Positions 44,141-56,040 of a stretch of 64,000 nt of DNA are shown in pieces. Every line of letters starts with the position of its first letter. The stretch's first letter is position 1. Made by a program: the position numbers and the translations under genes. The stretch covers positions 72,903,879 to 72,967,878 of the forward strand of contig NC_079314.1 in NCBI RefSeq assembly GCF_029931775.1. Direction: 5' to 3'. The notes beneath the pieces were generated by a model. It was given only the letters and a program-made list of their open reading frames with translations. It was not told the DNA's origin and did no database searches. This DNA comes from Euleptes europaea. Taxonomy: Eukaryota; Chordata; Lepidosauria; Squamata; Sphaerodactylidae.

Positions 44141-44164
44141 ACCAACATACAAGATTTGATTTCC

Positions 44165-45915
44165 CCTTCTGACTACAGCGCAACCATCCCCTTAGGGAGT
44201 GACTTGGCTACGCTGGAGTTGCACGCCGGCTGGTCACGGTGCAACTCCAGGTCCTTAGGATTGTACGGTGTGTATATAAAAGAACCATCTGGTTCTTTTT
44301 TGGATTCTTTTGGCCAGCTCACCCTTGCGGATGTTGACAGGATCCTGACAGCTATGAAGCCAACTACCTGCTGCTTGGATCCTTGCCCCTCATGGCTGGT
44401 GAAATCATGCCGCAAAGTGGTAGGTGGCCCTTTGTTAATTTGTCTCTGTCTCAGGGCTGTTTCCCTAGCTCCCTTAAGGAGGTGATCGTTAGACCTTTGC
44501 TAAAGAAACCCTCCTTGGATAAGAAGGAGCTGGCCAATTACAGCCCAGTGTCTACCTTAATTGAATGAGCAGTGGCTGAGGAGCTCCAGGATGAGACGTC
44601 TGCCCTTGACCCTTTTCAGTCGGGCTTCAGGCCTGGCTTTGGGGCTGAGACAGCTTTGGTTGATGATCTCCATTTTCATCTGGATAAAGGTATGCCAGCA
44701 CTGTTGATCCTTCTGGACCTATCAGCGGCCTTTGATACAGTTGATCATTTGGTCCTGGTCAACTGCCTTGCCTCCTTGGGGGTGAGGGGCACTGCCCTTA
44801 GTTGGTCTTCCTCGTTCCTCCAGGGACACTTTCAGAGGGTTGCTATTGGGGAGGAGAGGTCTTCCCGACAAGACCTGAATTGTGGGGTCCCACAGGGTTC
44901 ACCCTCTTGCTAAGATTGTCAGGGTACCATAAATATGCTGATGACACTCAGCTCTTCCTCCTGCTGGATAAGAAGCCAGCGGCAGGGTTCTCAGCACTAT
45001 CCTAGTGCCTGGATGTGATAGTCCAATGGTTAAAGGCAAGCTGGCTGAAGTTGAATCCATCTAAGATGGAGATCATATGGCTGGGAAAGACTGAGATGCT
45101 AGCTGGAGGGTCACTCCTGAGACTTCATGCTGTCCAGCTGACAGCTGTAGACTCTGTAAAGAGCCTCGAGGTTTGGTTGGATTCTGCGCTATCATTGGAT
45201 AAATAAGTGTCCATGGTAGCACAGTCGGCATTTTTTCACCTACTCCAGGTCCGCCAGCTGGCTCTTTATTTGTCTGGGTCAGATCTTGTCACATTGATCC
45301 ATGCAACTGTCACCTCCAGATTGGACTACTGTAATTTGCTCTACCTAGGGCTACCCTTGAAAACGCTTCAGAGACTGCAGGTAGTCCAGAATGCAGCTGC
45401 CAGGTTGCTGATGGGAATATCATGGTCAGCTCATATTTTTCCAATTTTGTGGAAGCTGCACTGGCTCCAATTCAAGGTGTTGGCATTAACCTTTAAAACC
45501 CTTAATGGTCGGGGACCCTCATACCTACAGGACTGTTTATCCCATTACAATTCCCATGCTCCCTTCGGGCATCCTCTAGGGGCCTCTTGCAGGTACTTGG
45601 CCCCAAGATGGCTCGGTTAGCTGTCACCAGGAGAAGGGCCTTCTCAGTTGTGGCCCCTACACTGTGGGATGCACTCTCAGATGACACCTGTGCCCTGCCA
45701 GACTTGTTTAGTTTCCACAGGGCATACAAGGCCAAATAGTTTAGGTTGGAGTTTGGAGTGTTTTATTAGTGCGATGGTGCAAGATACATATTTTAATGTT
45801 AATATATTTGTTGGCTGCTTTTATGTTGTTTTTAATTCATTTCTACTATTTTAATGTTGTAAGTTGCTGTGAGACCCCTTGGGTGAGCAGCGACTAAAAA
45901 AATCTAATAAATGTA
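44165..45915 (+). mobile_element. L2-clade LINE, 5' truncated and degraded
   Basis: Reverse-transcriptase pieces in order: a thumbprint of the RT N-terminus ([10 protein letters not shown]), [90 protein letters not shown], then the C-terminal DYCNLLYLGLPLKTLQRLQ. It carries several stops and a deletion between the GVPQGS and YADD motifs, so it is inactive. The 3' end GTGAGCAGCGACTAAAAAAATC is L2-like. Confidence 0.92.
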
Positions 45916-46089
45916 CACTTTTCAGTTTAATGTACAAAGCAATTTTTTTCCTTCTGATTTGTGGAGTGGTACACACATACAGTAGAGGAATAATTTAAAA
46001 TTTTAAAAAGCAAAACCATTTGAATAAATAATGCATGTCAAATAGGAATATGGATAATTTAAAGTAGGGGCTTGTTTATTTGCTTAGGT

Positions 46090-46323
46090 ATTAATTCACC
46101 ACTTTCTCTCCAACGGGGACCCAAGGCAACTTACAACACTATTCTCCCGTCCTCCATTTTATCCTCACAGCAACCAGCCTGTGAGGTAGGATCAAGCTGA
46201 GAAGGCGTGACTGGCCCAAGGTCACCCACTGAGCTTCCATGGAAGAATGCTCTGGTTCTCTCAACACTCCAACCACTATACCATTCTGTAACCATTACAC
46301 TCAACACGCTAACCATTGCACCA
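46090..46323 (-). repeat. MIR-like CORE-SINE, minus strand
   Basis: It contains CCTGTGAGGTAGGATCAAGC and TGGCCCAAGGTCACCCA, and then runs into ATTACACTCAACACGC-type degenerate head sequence. Confidence 0.7.
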
Positions 46324-47630
46324 TCCATCGAACCATCTACATGTAAAAGGGGGGGGGGAATCCAGGAAGTTGTTGACAAAGTGCTGCACTAGCTTGTGGA
46401 GGACAGAACCAACATCTGCAGATCAGTAACTAGGGACAGAACAGCCACCATGCAATACAAAGTGAGCCACCATCGACTTTATTGCAGGACTTCAGCATAC
46501 ATTTAAGAAGCAAGCAAATTCTTCCCACATGGGGACTCGCTTTTTATACTCACCCATAGTTGGGATTAATTCTGAGTAAACATGCATAGGAGCAGATGCA
46601 TAGAACAAATGGCGTTGTAACATTGCCTTGTTCAATTTGCTCTTTCAGTGCTCATCAAAGACACTGGGTGGATCTCTTCACAGGAGAAAACCTGCACCAA
46701 TTACAGACATTTTTTTTTATACAGGGCCTGTAGGGTAGGGTGCTCCCGTTCTTACTTTCCCCAATCATATTCAGTATCATAACATGAGTCACAAGAGAAT
46801 TTGGGTCCTGCCATGTAACTGAAAGAATGTAACCGAAACTAGTTTACTTTAAATGAGAAGCAAATATAAGATAATCCATTTCAATATTCTTGAAGGAGCT
46901 GTTGATAGAAAACTCAGCAAGTCACTTTTGACATTTTCCCAGGGCTTCAGTCGGTGGTTTTACTTCTCCTTGCATCTGCCACCTCAGGGATATTTTCAAA
47001 ACTGTACAGGAGTTCTCCAGAACAGGTAAGGGATTTTGATTATGCTTTTGATAACCTCCATTGCAGATCTTCCATTATATTGGTTGGGTTGTTTTTTCTG
47101 CAATTTATATGTTCTACAGCTGAAATGCATTCTTATTGACTTCATTCTTATTGACTTCCACCTTTCTCTCTGAGACTCAAGATAGATTACAAAATATAAA
47201 AATTAAATCAGACAGCATAAGGCACTCAGTAACTGTGCAATAGGACTAGGATCACAGATATTAGGAAAATTCTGGAGGAAGCACTGTTGCTGTTTTTATG
47301 CAAAATATTTTTTTCTAAAATAAAATATAAATAATAACTCCACTTTCATTTTTAAATATAACAAATACAAGTAAATATGCCTGGCATATATTTCATTGAA
47401 AAGCACGTATGGCTATTTGGAAGTAAATTCTACTGAGTTCAATGGGGTTTACCTCCCAAATAAATGTGCATAGAACTGCAGCCCAAGCATGATAGAATTT
47501 CATTTAAAGCCACAAAATCCAGCACCTTCCTGATGGTGATCTTAAACATTTTGACTTGCTAATTAGTCCTACTGATTTCAGTGGGACTTACCTTCAAGTG
47601 AGTGTATTTAGAACTGCATTGTAAAAAGAT
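46324..47630. other. Intergenic, no gene; short hairpin-repeat traces
   Basis: Nothing coding. Traces of the reptile repeat AAGTAAATTCTACTGAGTTC-AATGGGGTTTAC occur at 47420-47480 and again near 47560-47620. Confidence 0.5.
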
Positions 47631-47636
47631 TTGCTC

Positions 47637-48373
47637 TCATCCAATTAGATTGCAACACAAGCATGGTATGTAGCCCATGTCCAATTTGGAGTAAATAAAT
47701 GCAGGGTCAGCATAATGGATCATGAAAACCTGGTTGGACATGTTGCCATCCACTGAGGAAAGATGATACAATGCAATGGCCTTATGGGGAAAGCAGCCAT
47801 CAAGATCAAGTCCCTTGACGGGATCATCTGGCTTTGTTGTTTGCTGACTGACTGCACCTTGATTAGCATGCTTCCTGGGAAACTGATGTAGGCTTCGTAT
47901 CAGACAATCATATCTTTGGGCTGGGTCTACGCTGGGTCTAAGCAATTGATGTTTTTCAGGCTTTTTCTTTTTCTGCCAGAGGCATGCCTGTTTATCTGAT
48001 GAATGATATAATCTTGCAAAACTGGAATTACTGCGGCCAGATTGCCGCCTGAGGTTTTCGTACTGTTATGACTGTCAAGATGTCTACAAAGCGTGGCGGG
48101 AGTTACTTGAGAGCTCCAGCGTATGTGGCCTTGCTTTGGTCTTCTGGTGAGGGGGGCATTCTGTCCAGTGTGGCACCAGAACCATAAATCCAGCCATATA
48201 GGAGACACAAAGCTGTCCAACAGATCAAGATGCTGAGGGATCTCAGTGCCCTTAGCAGTGGGTGAAGTTGTCCTTGGTGATACCAACACATTGTCCTGGA
48301 GAGCTCTGTGTTGCTGTATGCTTCCCCCTTGTAAAACTATGCCCCTCCTGATCCCTGTATCTGAATTAGGCAT
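47637..48373 (-). other. Two overlapping unexplained open frames
   Basis: A 148-codon frame (48373-47927) and a 102-codon frame (47945-47637) run on the minus strand. I recognise no domain. The second reads more protein-like (KGLDLDGCFPHKAIALYHLS, MSNQVFMIHYADPAFIYSKL), and in its frame open sequence extends upstream of its ATG into QKKKKPEKHQ. It could be a decayed retrocopy or repeat-derived, or chance. Confidence 0.25.
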
Positions 48374-48445
48374 GCAATTTGCCTGTTTCAGGTAGCCAAT
48401 CTCACAGAAGCTGGGGCCTCACCCCCATCACACACGCATATCAGA

Positions 48446-48642
48446 TACGGTTGCCAACTCCAGGTTGGGAAATTCCTAAAGGTTTGGGGGTAGAGCCTGG
48501 GAGGAGTGATCTCAGCAGGCCACAATACCAGAGTCTATCCTCCAAAGGTGCCACGTTCTCCAGAGAAACTGATCTCTATAGTTTGGAGATCATTTGAAAT
48601 TCTAGGAGACCTCCAGGCCCCACCTGGAGGTTGGCAGCCCTA
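48446..48642. mobile_element. TIR element, same family as 52589
   Basis: It starts ACGGTTGCCAACTCCAGG and ends ACCTGGAGGTTGGCAGCCCT. Same orientation and layout as the copy at 52589. Confidence 0.78.
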
Positions 48643-48692
48643 TGTTGTGAGTTGCCTGCCAATGCCTCCTCGGATGAGGAAGAGACAGAAAA

Positions 48693-49008
48693 AAGAAGAA
48701 GAGTTGGTTTTTATATGCTGACTTTTTCTACCGCTTAAGGAAGAATCAAACTAGCTTACAATCACCTTCCCTTCACCTCCCCACAACAGACACCCTGTGA
48801 GATGGTGGGGCTGAGAGAGCTCTAAGAAAGCTGTGACTAGCCCAACGTCACCCAGCTGGCTTCATGTGTAGGAGTGGGGAAACAAATCCAGTTCACCAGA
48901 TCAGAATCCACCACTCATGTGGAGGAGTGGGGAATCAAACCAGTTCTCTAGATCAGAGTTCACCGCTCCAAACCACCACTCTTAACCACTACACCACGCT
49001 GGCTCTCC
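48693..49008 (-). repeat. Second tRNA-headed SINE family, minus strand
   Basis: Same family and orientation as 24861-25170, with recognisable similarity along the whole length, from the ATATGCTGACTTT end to the ACCACGCTGGCTCTCC end. Confidence 0.85.
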
Positions 49009-50477
49009 ACGTGGTGTAGTGGCAGCCTTCACTTGATCATGCGTTAGGATGCAATATATTATTTTTAAGTTGCTTCTTGGGCTTGAAATGTGAGATACAC
49101 AAAATCAAATGTTCACATAGTCTGACAGAAAACACATTGAAATCAGAAAAATATTAAAGGTAGAGAAATCGTTATAGAACCTTTTTCTAACATTTCCTGG
49201 CAAATACTCCATGCATATTTTGTATCACTTATAATAGCCCTTTTCAGTAGTTGCTATTTTGGCATATCTACCTCATATGCCAGGAGTGCAACACGACATT
49301 CACCATTTTTTGTCATTAGGATAACGGGCATATTTTCCAGCTTTGGTACACATGATCAGAAGCCCAGATTTCTGAGGGTAGACATTCATGTGTACTGAAG
49401 TTGGATAGTATGCACCTTGACCTTTTCACACAAAATGACAAATATGCGTATTGAGACACTAACTCATAATGTAGTCTCCTGGTATGTAAGGCAGGAGCAC
49501 CAAAATTGTAATGACTAATAAGTGGCAATAAGCCAGTTCGTGAGCTCGATATTTGTACCAAGTTTTTTCAAATGAGCTCCAATGTTAGCCCACCTTCCAA
49601 GTGACTGTAAAATCATGTGTGCTTTGCAGGAAGTTCTGCTGAAGTCAGCAGCATTCAGCAAACTTGCATAGAAGCGATCTATGGAGGATTTGGAGATGTA
49701 CTCTTTAAAAACTTCAATTAAATCAATGTCTCGTGTGTGACAGCATCATTACTCTCCATAATTTGAGGCTTCCTTTTAGTCATTGTATCTTTGGAGCTCT
49801 GTTTTGTTTTACAAAGCAGCTTTAGTCAAGGAACTTCAGATCAATATCTGTATCTTCAGGTGCAAATATTAAAAACAATGTTCAGCTTGAAAATTCTGGT
49901 TGTTAATACATAGGGTGATCAGGCTAACATTCTCAGCTATATTCTTAGGCTATGGAGCCTAGAATATAGCCTCTTCATTTTCCTGCTACTGGGAGCATAC
50001 ATTTCCATGTTCTGTATTTCGGTAGATGCCTTGTGAGCATCCTAATCGATCTCCCAGTACTGAAGGAAAGTAAAGACCATACCCATCTTTTCAGCTTCCA
50101 AAAGGATTGGTTTTAAAGTTGAAGCACATGTTGCTGACAGGAATTTTGAGAACTATAGGGAATGCAGTCTGTATTTTCCTGGTAAGGAAACTGAATAGCA
50201 GGAGACAGAGAATAGTGTAACTGGTGGTCAGATTTCAAGTTATTATGGTGCCTAGCCCAATATATTTATTGTATTTGAAATTATAGACGCCCACTGATTA
50301 TTGAATTTTGAATAAGTAAATTATTTTTGAATAAGTAAATTATTTATCAGTATGATTGTTCTATTTTTTCATTTTTTTTAATTATAAGGTGCAGATGCAG
50401 AAGAGGCTTGCACCCTGATTCTAGCACTGTTTACTTTAAAATAAATCTCACAAATTTGTTTATAAATATTTGATGTT
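49009..50477. other. Intergenic, nothing recognised
   Basis: AT-rich sequence between a SINE and the L1-like fragment. No coding or repeat family recognised. Confidence 0.5.
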
Positions 50478-51172
50478 GATTAATAAATATGATATGCAGA
50501 GTCTCAGGAATGATTGGAATAAGGAGCTAGATCGCCCTATTTCGTCAAAGCAATGGGATATGGTCTTAAAGTTTATACCTGCTCTCTCCATGCATCTTCA
50601 CTGGAGACTTATTCCACACAAAAATGTTTAGGATATACTGGACACCACAGTGACTCTTTAGCAAAGGATTGAGTAAAGTGTCTAATTGTTGGCATTGGAA
50701 CATATGCTTTGGGCATATCCCATCATTCTGTTTTTCTGGAAAGAAGTTATTACTCATAACAATTCTGTATTAAAATGTTCATTGGTTTTTGAGGATGCTT
50801 ATGGACTTTTAAACTATCTGCCCGTCTCTTGGAGACTAACTGATGGTTAACAAAAATGGACCTTCCATGCCCTCTCTATAGGTAAAAGATTTGTCTTACA
50901 CCATTGGAGAGCTAAAAGCCCACCACTGGTAAATCAATGGATTGAGGACCTTAGAACTCTATCAATATTTGAACACACAACATATAGATGACAATTGCAT
51001 ATGGACTTATTTTTAGATATTTGGAAACCATTTATAGAAACCTATGTGTAGATCCACCACCACTGTTGTTATATTTTTGTCTCTATGTATATCTTTTTAA
51101 AATCTTATTTAGTTGCTGGATATTAAGTGTTTTTTCCTTGTTTTTCTTTCCTGTTTTTAAATAAATAAATAA
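50478..51172 (+). mobile_element. L1-like LINE ORF2 3' end, degraded
   Basis: Frame-shifting matches to the C-terminal Cys motif region (FSKGLSKVSNCWHWN, CFGHIPSFCFSGKKL) and to the final VNQWIEDLRTLSIFEHTTY and IWKPFIETYV. It ends in an (AAATA) tail. Heavily mutated. Confidence 0.7.
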
Positions 51173-51200
51173 ATAACCAAATAAAGCACTAGTATTTCTT

Positions 51201-51500
51201 GGTGCCCTGACCTGGATAGCTCCAGGCTAGCCTGATCTTGTCAGATCGCAGAAGCTAAGCAGGGTCAGCCCTGGTTAATATTTGGATGGGAGACCACCAA
51301 TGAATACCAGGGTCACTACGCAGAGGCAGGCAACGGCAAACCACTTCTGAACATCTCTTGCCTTGAAAAACCTAAGTCACCATAAGTTGGTTGTGATTTG
51401 ACGGCAAAAAAATGTCGGAATTGATTGGTTCTCACACATCTCAGGATGTGATGTCACACCGTGTGTCAGTAATGACCTGGTGCTGGCACTGGGGAGGGGG
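51201..51500 (+). repeat. 5S-rRNA-derived SINE with Sauria-like tail
   Basis: The head is as at 39863. The body continues into GGATGTGATGTCACACC and TGACCTGGTGCTGGCACTGG, the same tail type as the Sauria SINE at 36581. It sits 20-30 bp past the A/T tail of an L1-like fragment. Confidence 0.9.
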
Positions 51501-52588
51501 TCATACAATTCCTTGCATGCTTCCAAATCCATTTACTTAGAACAAATGCAGTAGAAGCCCAGTAATATGATCAAGGGCAACAGGGTCTGAAAATAGTTAG
51601 CAGTTGAGACAAATTACGGTAATGAAATGTATGTAGGAAGACATAATACTGCAGAATTAGAATGCAAAGTAGAACTCACACATTGATTTCTCCCAGTCTG
51701 ATTGTTTGCATTAATCTTGTTGGTTATTTCTGAGGGCTTCATTAAAATGGTGAACTTAACTACATTTTCTTGGAAGTAAGCTCTATTAGTGGAACTTCCA
51801 GGATACAAGCCGTGTACAAATAGTTTACCGGTAACAATCTAGTACAGAAAGCAAAACTGAGTAATAATGCTAATTAAATTTTGCAAGATTAAGATGCAGT
51901 TTTAATTTAATATATATTCTTACCTTTCTGTGTTGTTAATGGATCATAGATGCCAAATTATCTGGAAAGTACAAAGAAAAAGGCATGGAAAAATATGTCC
52001 CCCACCTATTAAAAAAAATCATTGAAGTCTTTTCCTCTTCTTGCTCCAATGAATGAAATGTTCTTATGGCCACTCTGATCTGTTTGTAGCTACAATGCAC
52101 CTCTCTTAAATAGACTTTTTATTAGCTGCTTTGCTGACAGTGTGACATACTATTTTGGCATTTCCTTACTAAAGTTGCTTGACAGGCTTGATTTGTAATC
52201 ACATGAAGGTAATTTTAGGGTGTTTACAGTCTCTCCTTATGCTGAATGATTTTGCAGTGTTTGGACAAATGTAACCTTGCAAAAGGAATATTTGAATGTA
52301 TTACTACCACACACAGATGATTTCTTATTTCTAGACTGCTGTTGATATCACAATCTTGTCACACCTTGATTCCTACTTTTCCTGTTCCTGAGTATAAAGT
52401 GTGAGCAAGTTTATCCTTAAATCTAATAGCCAAGGGCATGCCTGCTTGCTAATGGAAAAATCAAAAGAAAGGGAAAAGCCAGGGGTACAATTTAAGGTTC
52501 TGCAAATCAGAGGGAACCCACAGATTTGCAGAAATAGCACATAAAAATTATTTTGTTTTGACTGCAGTTTCCTTGCCTCAGTCTTCCA
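51501..52588. other. Intergenic, nothing recognised
   Basis: No open frame, RNA gene or clear repeat between the 5S SINE and the TIR element. Confidence 0.5.
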
Positions 52589-52800
52589 GGTAGGGTTCCC
52601 AGCTCCAGGTTGGGAAATACCTGGAGATTTTTGGGGTGGATCCTGAGGAGGGCGGGTTTGGGGAGGGGAGGGACTTCAATGCTATTGAGTCCAATTGCCA
52701 AAGCAGCCATTTTCTCCAAGGGAACTGATCTCTATCGGCTGGGGATCCGTTGTAATAGCAAGAGATCTCCAGCTAGTACCTGGAGGTTGGCAACCCTACC
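52589..52800. mobile_element. TIR element, GGTAGGGTTGCCAACCTCC family, complete
   Basis: The terminal inverted repeats GGTAGGGTTCCCAGCTCCAG and the reverse of TGGAGGTTGGCAACCCTACC bound a 212-bp non-coding body (with ATTTTCTCCAAGGGAACTG). At least four other copies lie in this window. Confidence 0.8.
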
Positions 52801-53416
52801 TCCTGCTCTATTGGGCCACCAGAGAATTTGGAATTAAAAAAATGACACCAGAATATCATTATAGCAATATAATGTTATACATATGAACCAGGTTCTCTGA
52901 ATTCCCAGCTTTTATTTGTAAAACTTTAATATCTAGCCACTTATATTAAAGAGAGATGGCTTTCCCCTAAATATCTGCAAGGGAAAGAGCTAGAGACTTG
53001 CTTTAAAAAAAATGCTGGGAATTCAGAGAACCCGGTACACGTCTTGGTATAACATTATATTGATGTAATGATATTCTAGTGCTGATTTTTTTTACAAAAC
53101 AACAAGCAAAGGGAGGAAACATCTGCCACAGGGACAGGGTTAGGGAAAATGGCTGCCTTGTGAGCAGGGAAATCCAAATTTTCCTACCCACAAACCAGTC
53201 ATCCAGGCTTTACTGCACTTTCCCCCAAAACTTCAGAACAAACTAGGTTTGAGAAAAATAATGAGGGGAACACTTCACAACAGCACTGAACCTGGAGGTA
53301 GATAACCCATGTGGAAATGGCCTCTGCCATTTGGAGACTTTCCTCCAAATTAAAAATCACTCTCCTATCCCACAGCCAACCTGGAAGTAGGAAAACCTCA
53401 GAAATCTAATACTTGA

Positions 53417-53604
53417 GTAGGACTCCAACCTCCAGGAGGAGAATAGAGATCTTGTGGGATTACGACTGATCTCCAGACTACAGAGATCAATTGTTCTGGA
53501 GAAAATAGCAGCTTTTGAGGATGGACTCTATGGCATTATATCCTGTCCACCCCATGCTCCACCTCCAAAATCTCAAGGAATTTCCCAACCCAGAGTTGGT
53601 ACTA
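53417..53604. mobile_element. TIR element, same family, reverse orientation
   Basis: It starts GTAGGACTCCAACCTCCAGG and ends TTTCCCAACCCAGAGTTGG, with the body reversed relative to 52589. Confidence 0.75.
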
Positions 53605-53689
53605 GAAACTCATCAGATCTAATGCACAGTAAACAGCTGGATGTAGGGCATCATTCCTCAACTGGGGTTACATAACTGAAAAGGCTCTG

Positions 53690-54655
53690 CTTCTTGTAAC
53701 AACGTCCATTCTAGGTAGTGCATGAAGCAGGGCCTGCGAGCTATTAGTTGAAGGGCAGGCATATACAGGAGCAGATGGTCCTTCAAGTACCATAGTCCCA
53801 AGCTTTGTAGGGCTTCGACTGTACAATCCCATGTTGCGTTAGTTCAGTCTAAGCCCATTGAAATCAATGGACTTAGACTGGAGTAACTCTATAGAGGATT
53901 GCACTATAAAGGATATCTACTTTCAGTTGTAGACTTGGCTCAAACAGCACCCTCAATCTGCCAACTTGATATTTCATGGGGAGTTCAGTCCAATTCCAAA
54001 CAGGCCGATGGCTCAGCCCCTGATTGGCTCTATCTTTGACTAATAGTACTTCTACCTTATCTGGACTGAACTTCAGTATATTAGCCCTCATGTGCCATGT
54101 TGTTACCTCCAGGTGTTGCTGGAGTTGAAGTAAAAGATGAAGGCGAGGTAGAAGATACTCAGAAAAATGTTCATATGTTCAGAGCAGAAAAAATATGTTC
54201 AGCTAGAGGAACACTCACTGCAGTTTTGTAATTAAATAATAACAGAACAAATTACTAGTCATCTATAAAAAGACAATTAGTGTGCAGTGTCAACCTCATA
54301 TTGGAGATGCTTCAGTACAAAAATCTTTGGAGGACCTCAATCAGCAGCTCCTTGTAGAGAGGGGGATAGAATGGAACCCCATGGGAGCCCACAGCACAAA
54401 TGCTGTGCATTTGAATGCTCATTTCTCAGCATCATCCCTGCTTCAAGTAGGCCAGGCAGGATGGGAACCACCAGAGTTCAATGCCTTCAACCCCATGTCT
54501 GCTGATAAGCTACCATGGTTGATGATATCAAAGGTCACTGAGAGATCTAGCAGGATGAGCTCCCCTATCTTTCCTGGAGGATATCATCCAACAGGGGAAC
54601 TCAGGCAGTTGCTGTTCCAAAACTAGGCCTGAAAACAAAGGTCGAGGTAATTCAT
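53690..54655 (-). mobile_element. L2-clade LINE, minus strand, interrupted
   Basis: On the minus strand: ELILLDLSVTFDIINHG (RT motif), a GVPQGS-like remnant, HLQYEVDTAH (degraded YADD box), then after an interruption MRANILKFSPDKVEVLLVKD. A 96-bp repeated segment separates the two halves, and a hairpin MITE occupies the 3' part at about 53835-53911. Confidence 0.8.
53835..53911. mobile_element. Hairpin MITE inside an L2 remnant
   Basis: Inner arms AGTCTAAGCCCATTGA and CAATGGACTTAGACT, outer end GGATTGCACT. Same family as 57484, embedded in the minus-strand L2 at 53690-54655. Confidence 0.7.
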
Positions 54656-54762
54656 TTCCTCCAGCCATGTTCAGGGAGCAGAAAAACATGTTCAGCTAGA
54701 GGAACATTCATTGCAGTTTTGTAATGAAATAATAACAGAATAAATGACTAGTTATCTATAAA
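54174..54762. repeat. 96-bp direct repeats bracketing an L2 piece
   Basis: ATGTTCAG(A/G)..., through GCTAGAGGAACA and AATAATAACAGAA to ATCTATAAA, occurs at 54174-54269 and again at 54667-54762 with under ten differences. The L2 RT fragment lies between them. Confidence 0.8.
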
Positions 54763-55384
54763 TGCAGTTACGCATGACAATAAGAGAATATTTGAATATC
54801 TTTGACACTACTTATTAATGTTCCATGACTTTAAATATACAGGAATCCTGTTATAAAATTAATTGGTGGCTGTGCAGGAAGGTGGATTTGCATTTCAGCC
54901 AATTTGCATTTCTTTATGTCAGCTGGAAACCAATATATTGTTTCTGAAGCATATTATTGGCCTCCACCGTTATTGCCATAGAGTTTTCAGAGACAATGAA
55001 GGAAAAATCTCCAATATTGTTGCCACATCACTAGGGAGAATGTTAAATAGAGCCCCTGAGCCATTTGGTGTCTCCATGATAGCCCAGGTCTCACTCATAC
55101 CTCTTTGCCAAGCTTTCATGTGAGGAAAATACTGTACATTGAGTTTTGTTCTGTTTTGCCTTAGCCACAAAACAGAACCTTTATTGGCATTTACAGTAAC
55201 AAGTTTTGCCTTAGCATTATCCCTATACAGATTTTTAACACTGGGAAAGAGAAATGTGAACTATATCCATCAAACAAGCAGGTCCTCAGGAAATCTTCCC
55301 TGTCCCTTATGCCTTGTCAAGAAAATGAATTCCAAATAGATGGACATTTGGGATGATGCCTGATGTGGGAAAGTCTCTATAAGG

Positions 55385-56032
55385 CAGGGGTGGGGAACCT
55401 TTTTTCCACCAAGGGCCATTTAGAAATTTATAACATCATTCACGGGCCATACAAAATTATCAACTTAAAAATTAGCCAACCAAGCCCCAAGCAGGCAGCT
55501 ACCCCTGATGACCCTCCCCGGCATGGGCAAGCAGGTAGGCATCCAACCGGTGACACATTTGCCCAACTGGTGGCACAGGATGGTCTGTTGCACAACCTGG
55601 GCATAGCTGTCCAGCTGCACGCCAGAGTTGCTTCTGCTCCGCATGGTTGGATTCTACAGCCGGCTCCTGCTACCTCCGCCTGCAGGGATGAAATGAGGAC
55701 ACACTGGCTAAGAACTCCCCCGCCCCCACCGTGCATTCTGGCCCTGCCCCCTTTAACTCCCTTTAACTGGGTGGGAAAAGGTTGACACAGTTCCTTGGGC
55801 GGTCCTAGCAGCTCCATAGCTAATGACTCTTCTGCAAGGGGGGAAAGGTTCCTTTTCTCGGCAAAACAAACTCACATCCTCCTTGAATAGAGGTTATTCC
55901 TGTCCATGGGAGGGGGTGGATCGCCAGTCTTAGATCCTTCTGAACTAGAGATCTGCCAGGACCCACAAAGGGCCAGACCAAATGATTTCGTGGGCCTTAA
56001 ATGGCCCCCATGCCTGACGTTCCTCACCCCTG
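55385..56032. mobile_element. Non-autonomous hAT-like DNA transposon with 8-bp target duplication
   Basis: It begins CAGGGGTGGGGAACC and ends with the inverse (GTTCCTCACCCCTG). It is flanked on both sides by the identical octamer CTATAAGG (55377-55384 and 56033-56040). Length is 648 bp. The two ends can pair over about 30 bp (AAGGGCCATTTA... against ...TTAAATGGCCC). There is no transposase, and the open frames inside are unrelated to known proteins. Confidence 0.9.
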
Positions 56033-56040
56033 CTATAAGG

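Noticed and set aside
54667-54762. 96-bp direct repeats as the LTRs of a retroelement
   Set aside because: No primer site, polypurine tract or gag/pol between them; the enclosed sequence is an L2 LINE piece.
55440-55817. 125-codon minus-strand frame inside the hAT-like element
   Set aside because: No transposase or other motif; the element is non-autonomous and the frame is probably chance.
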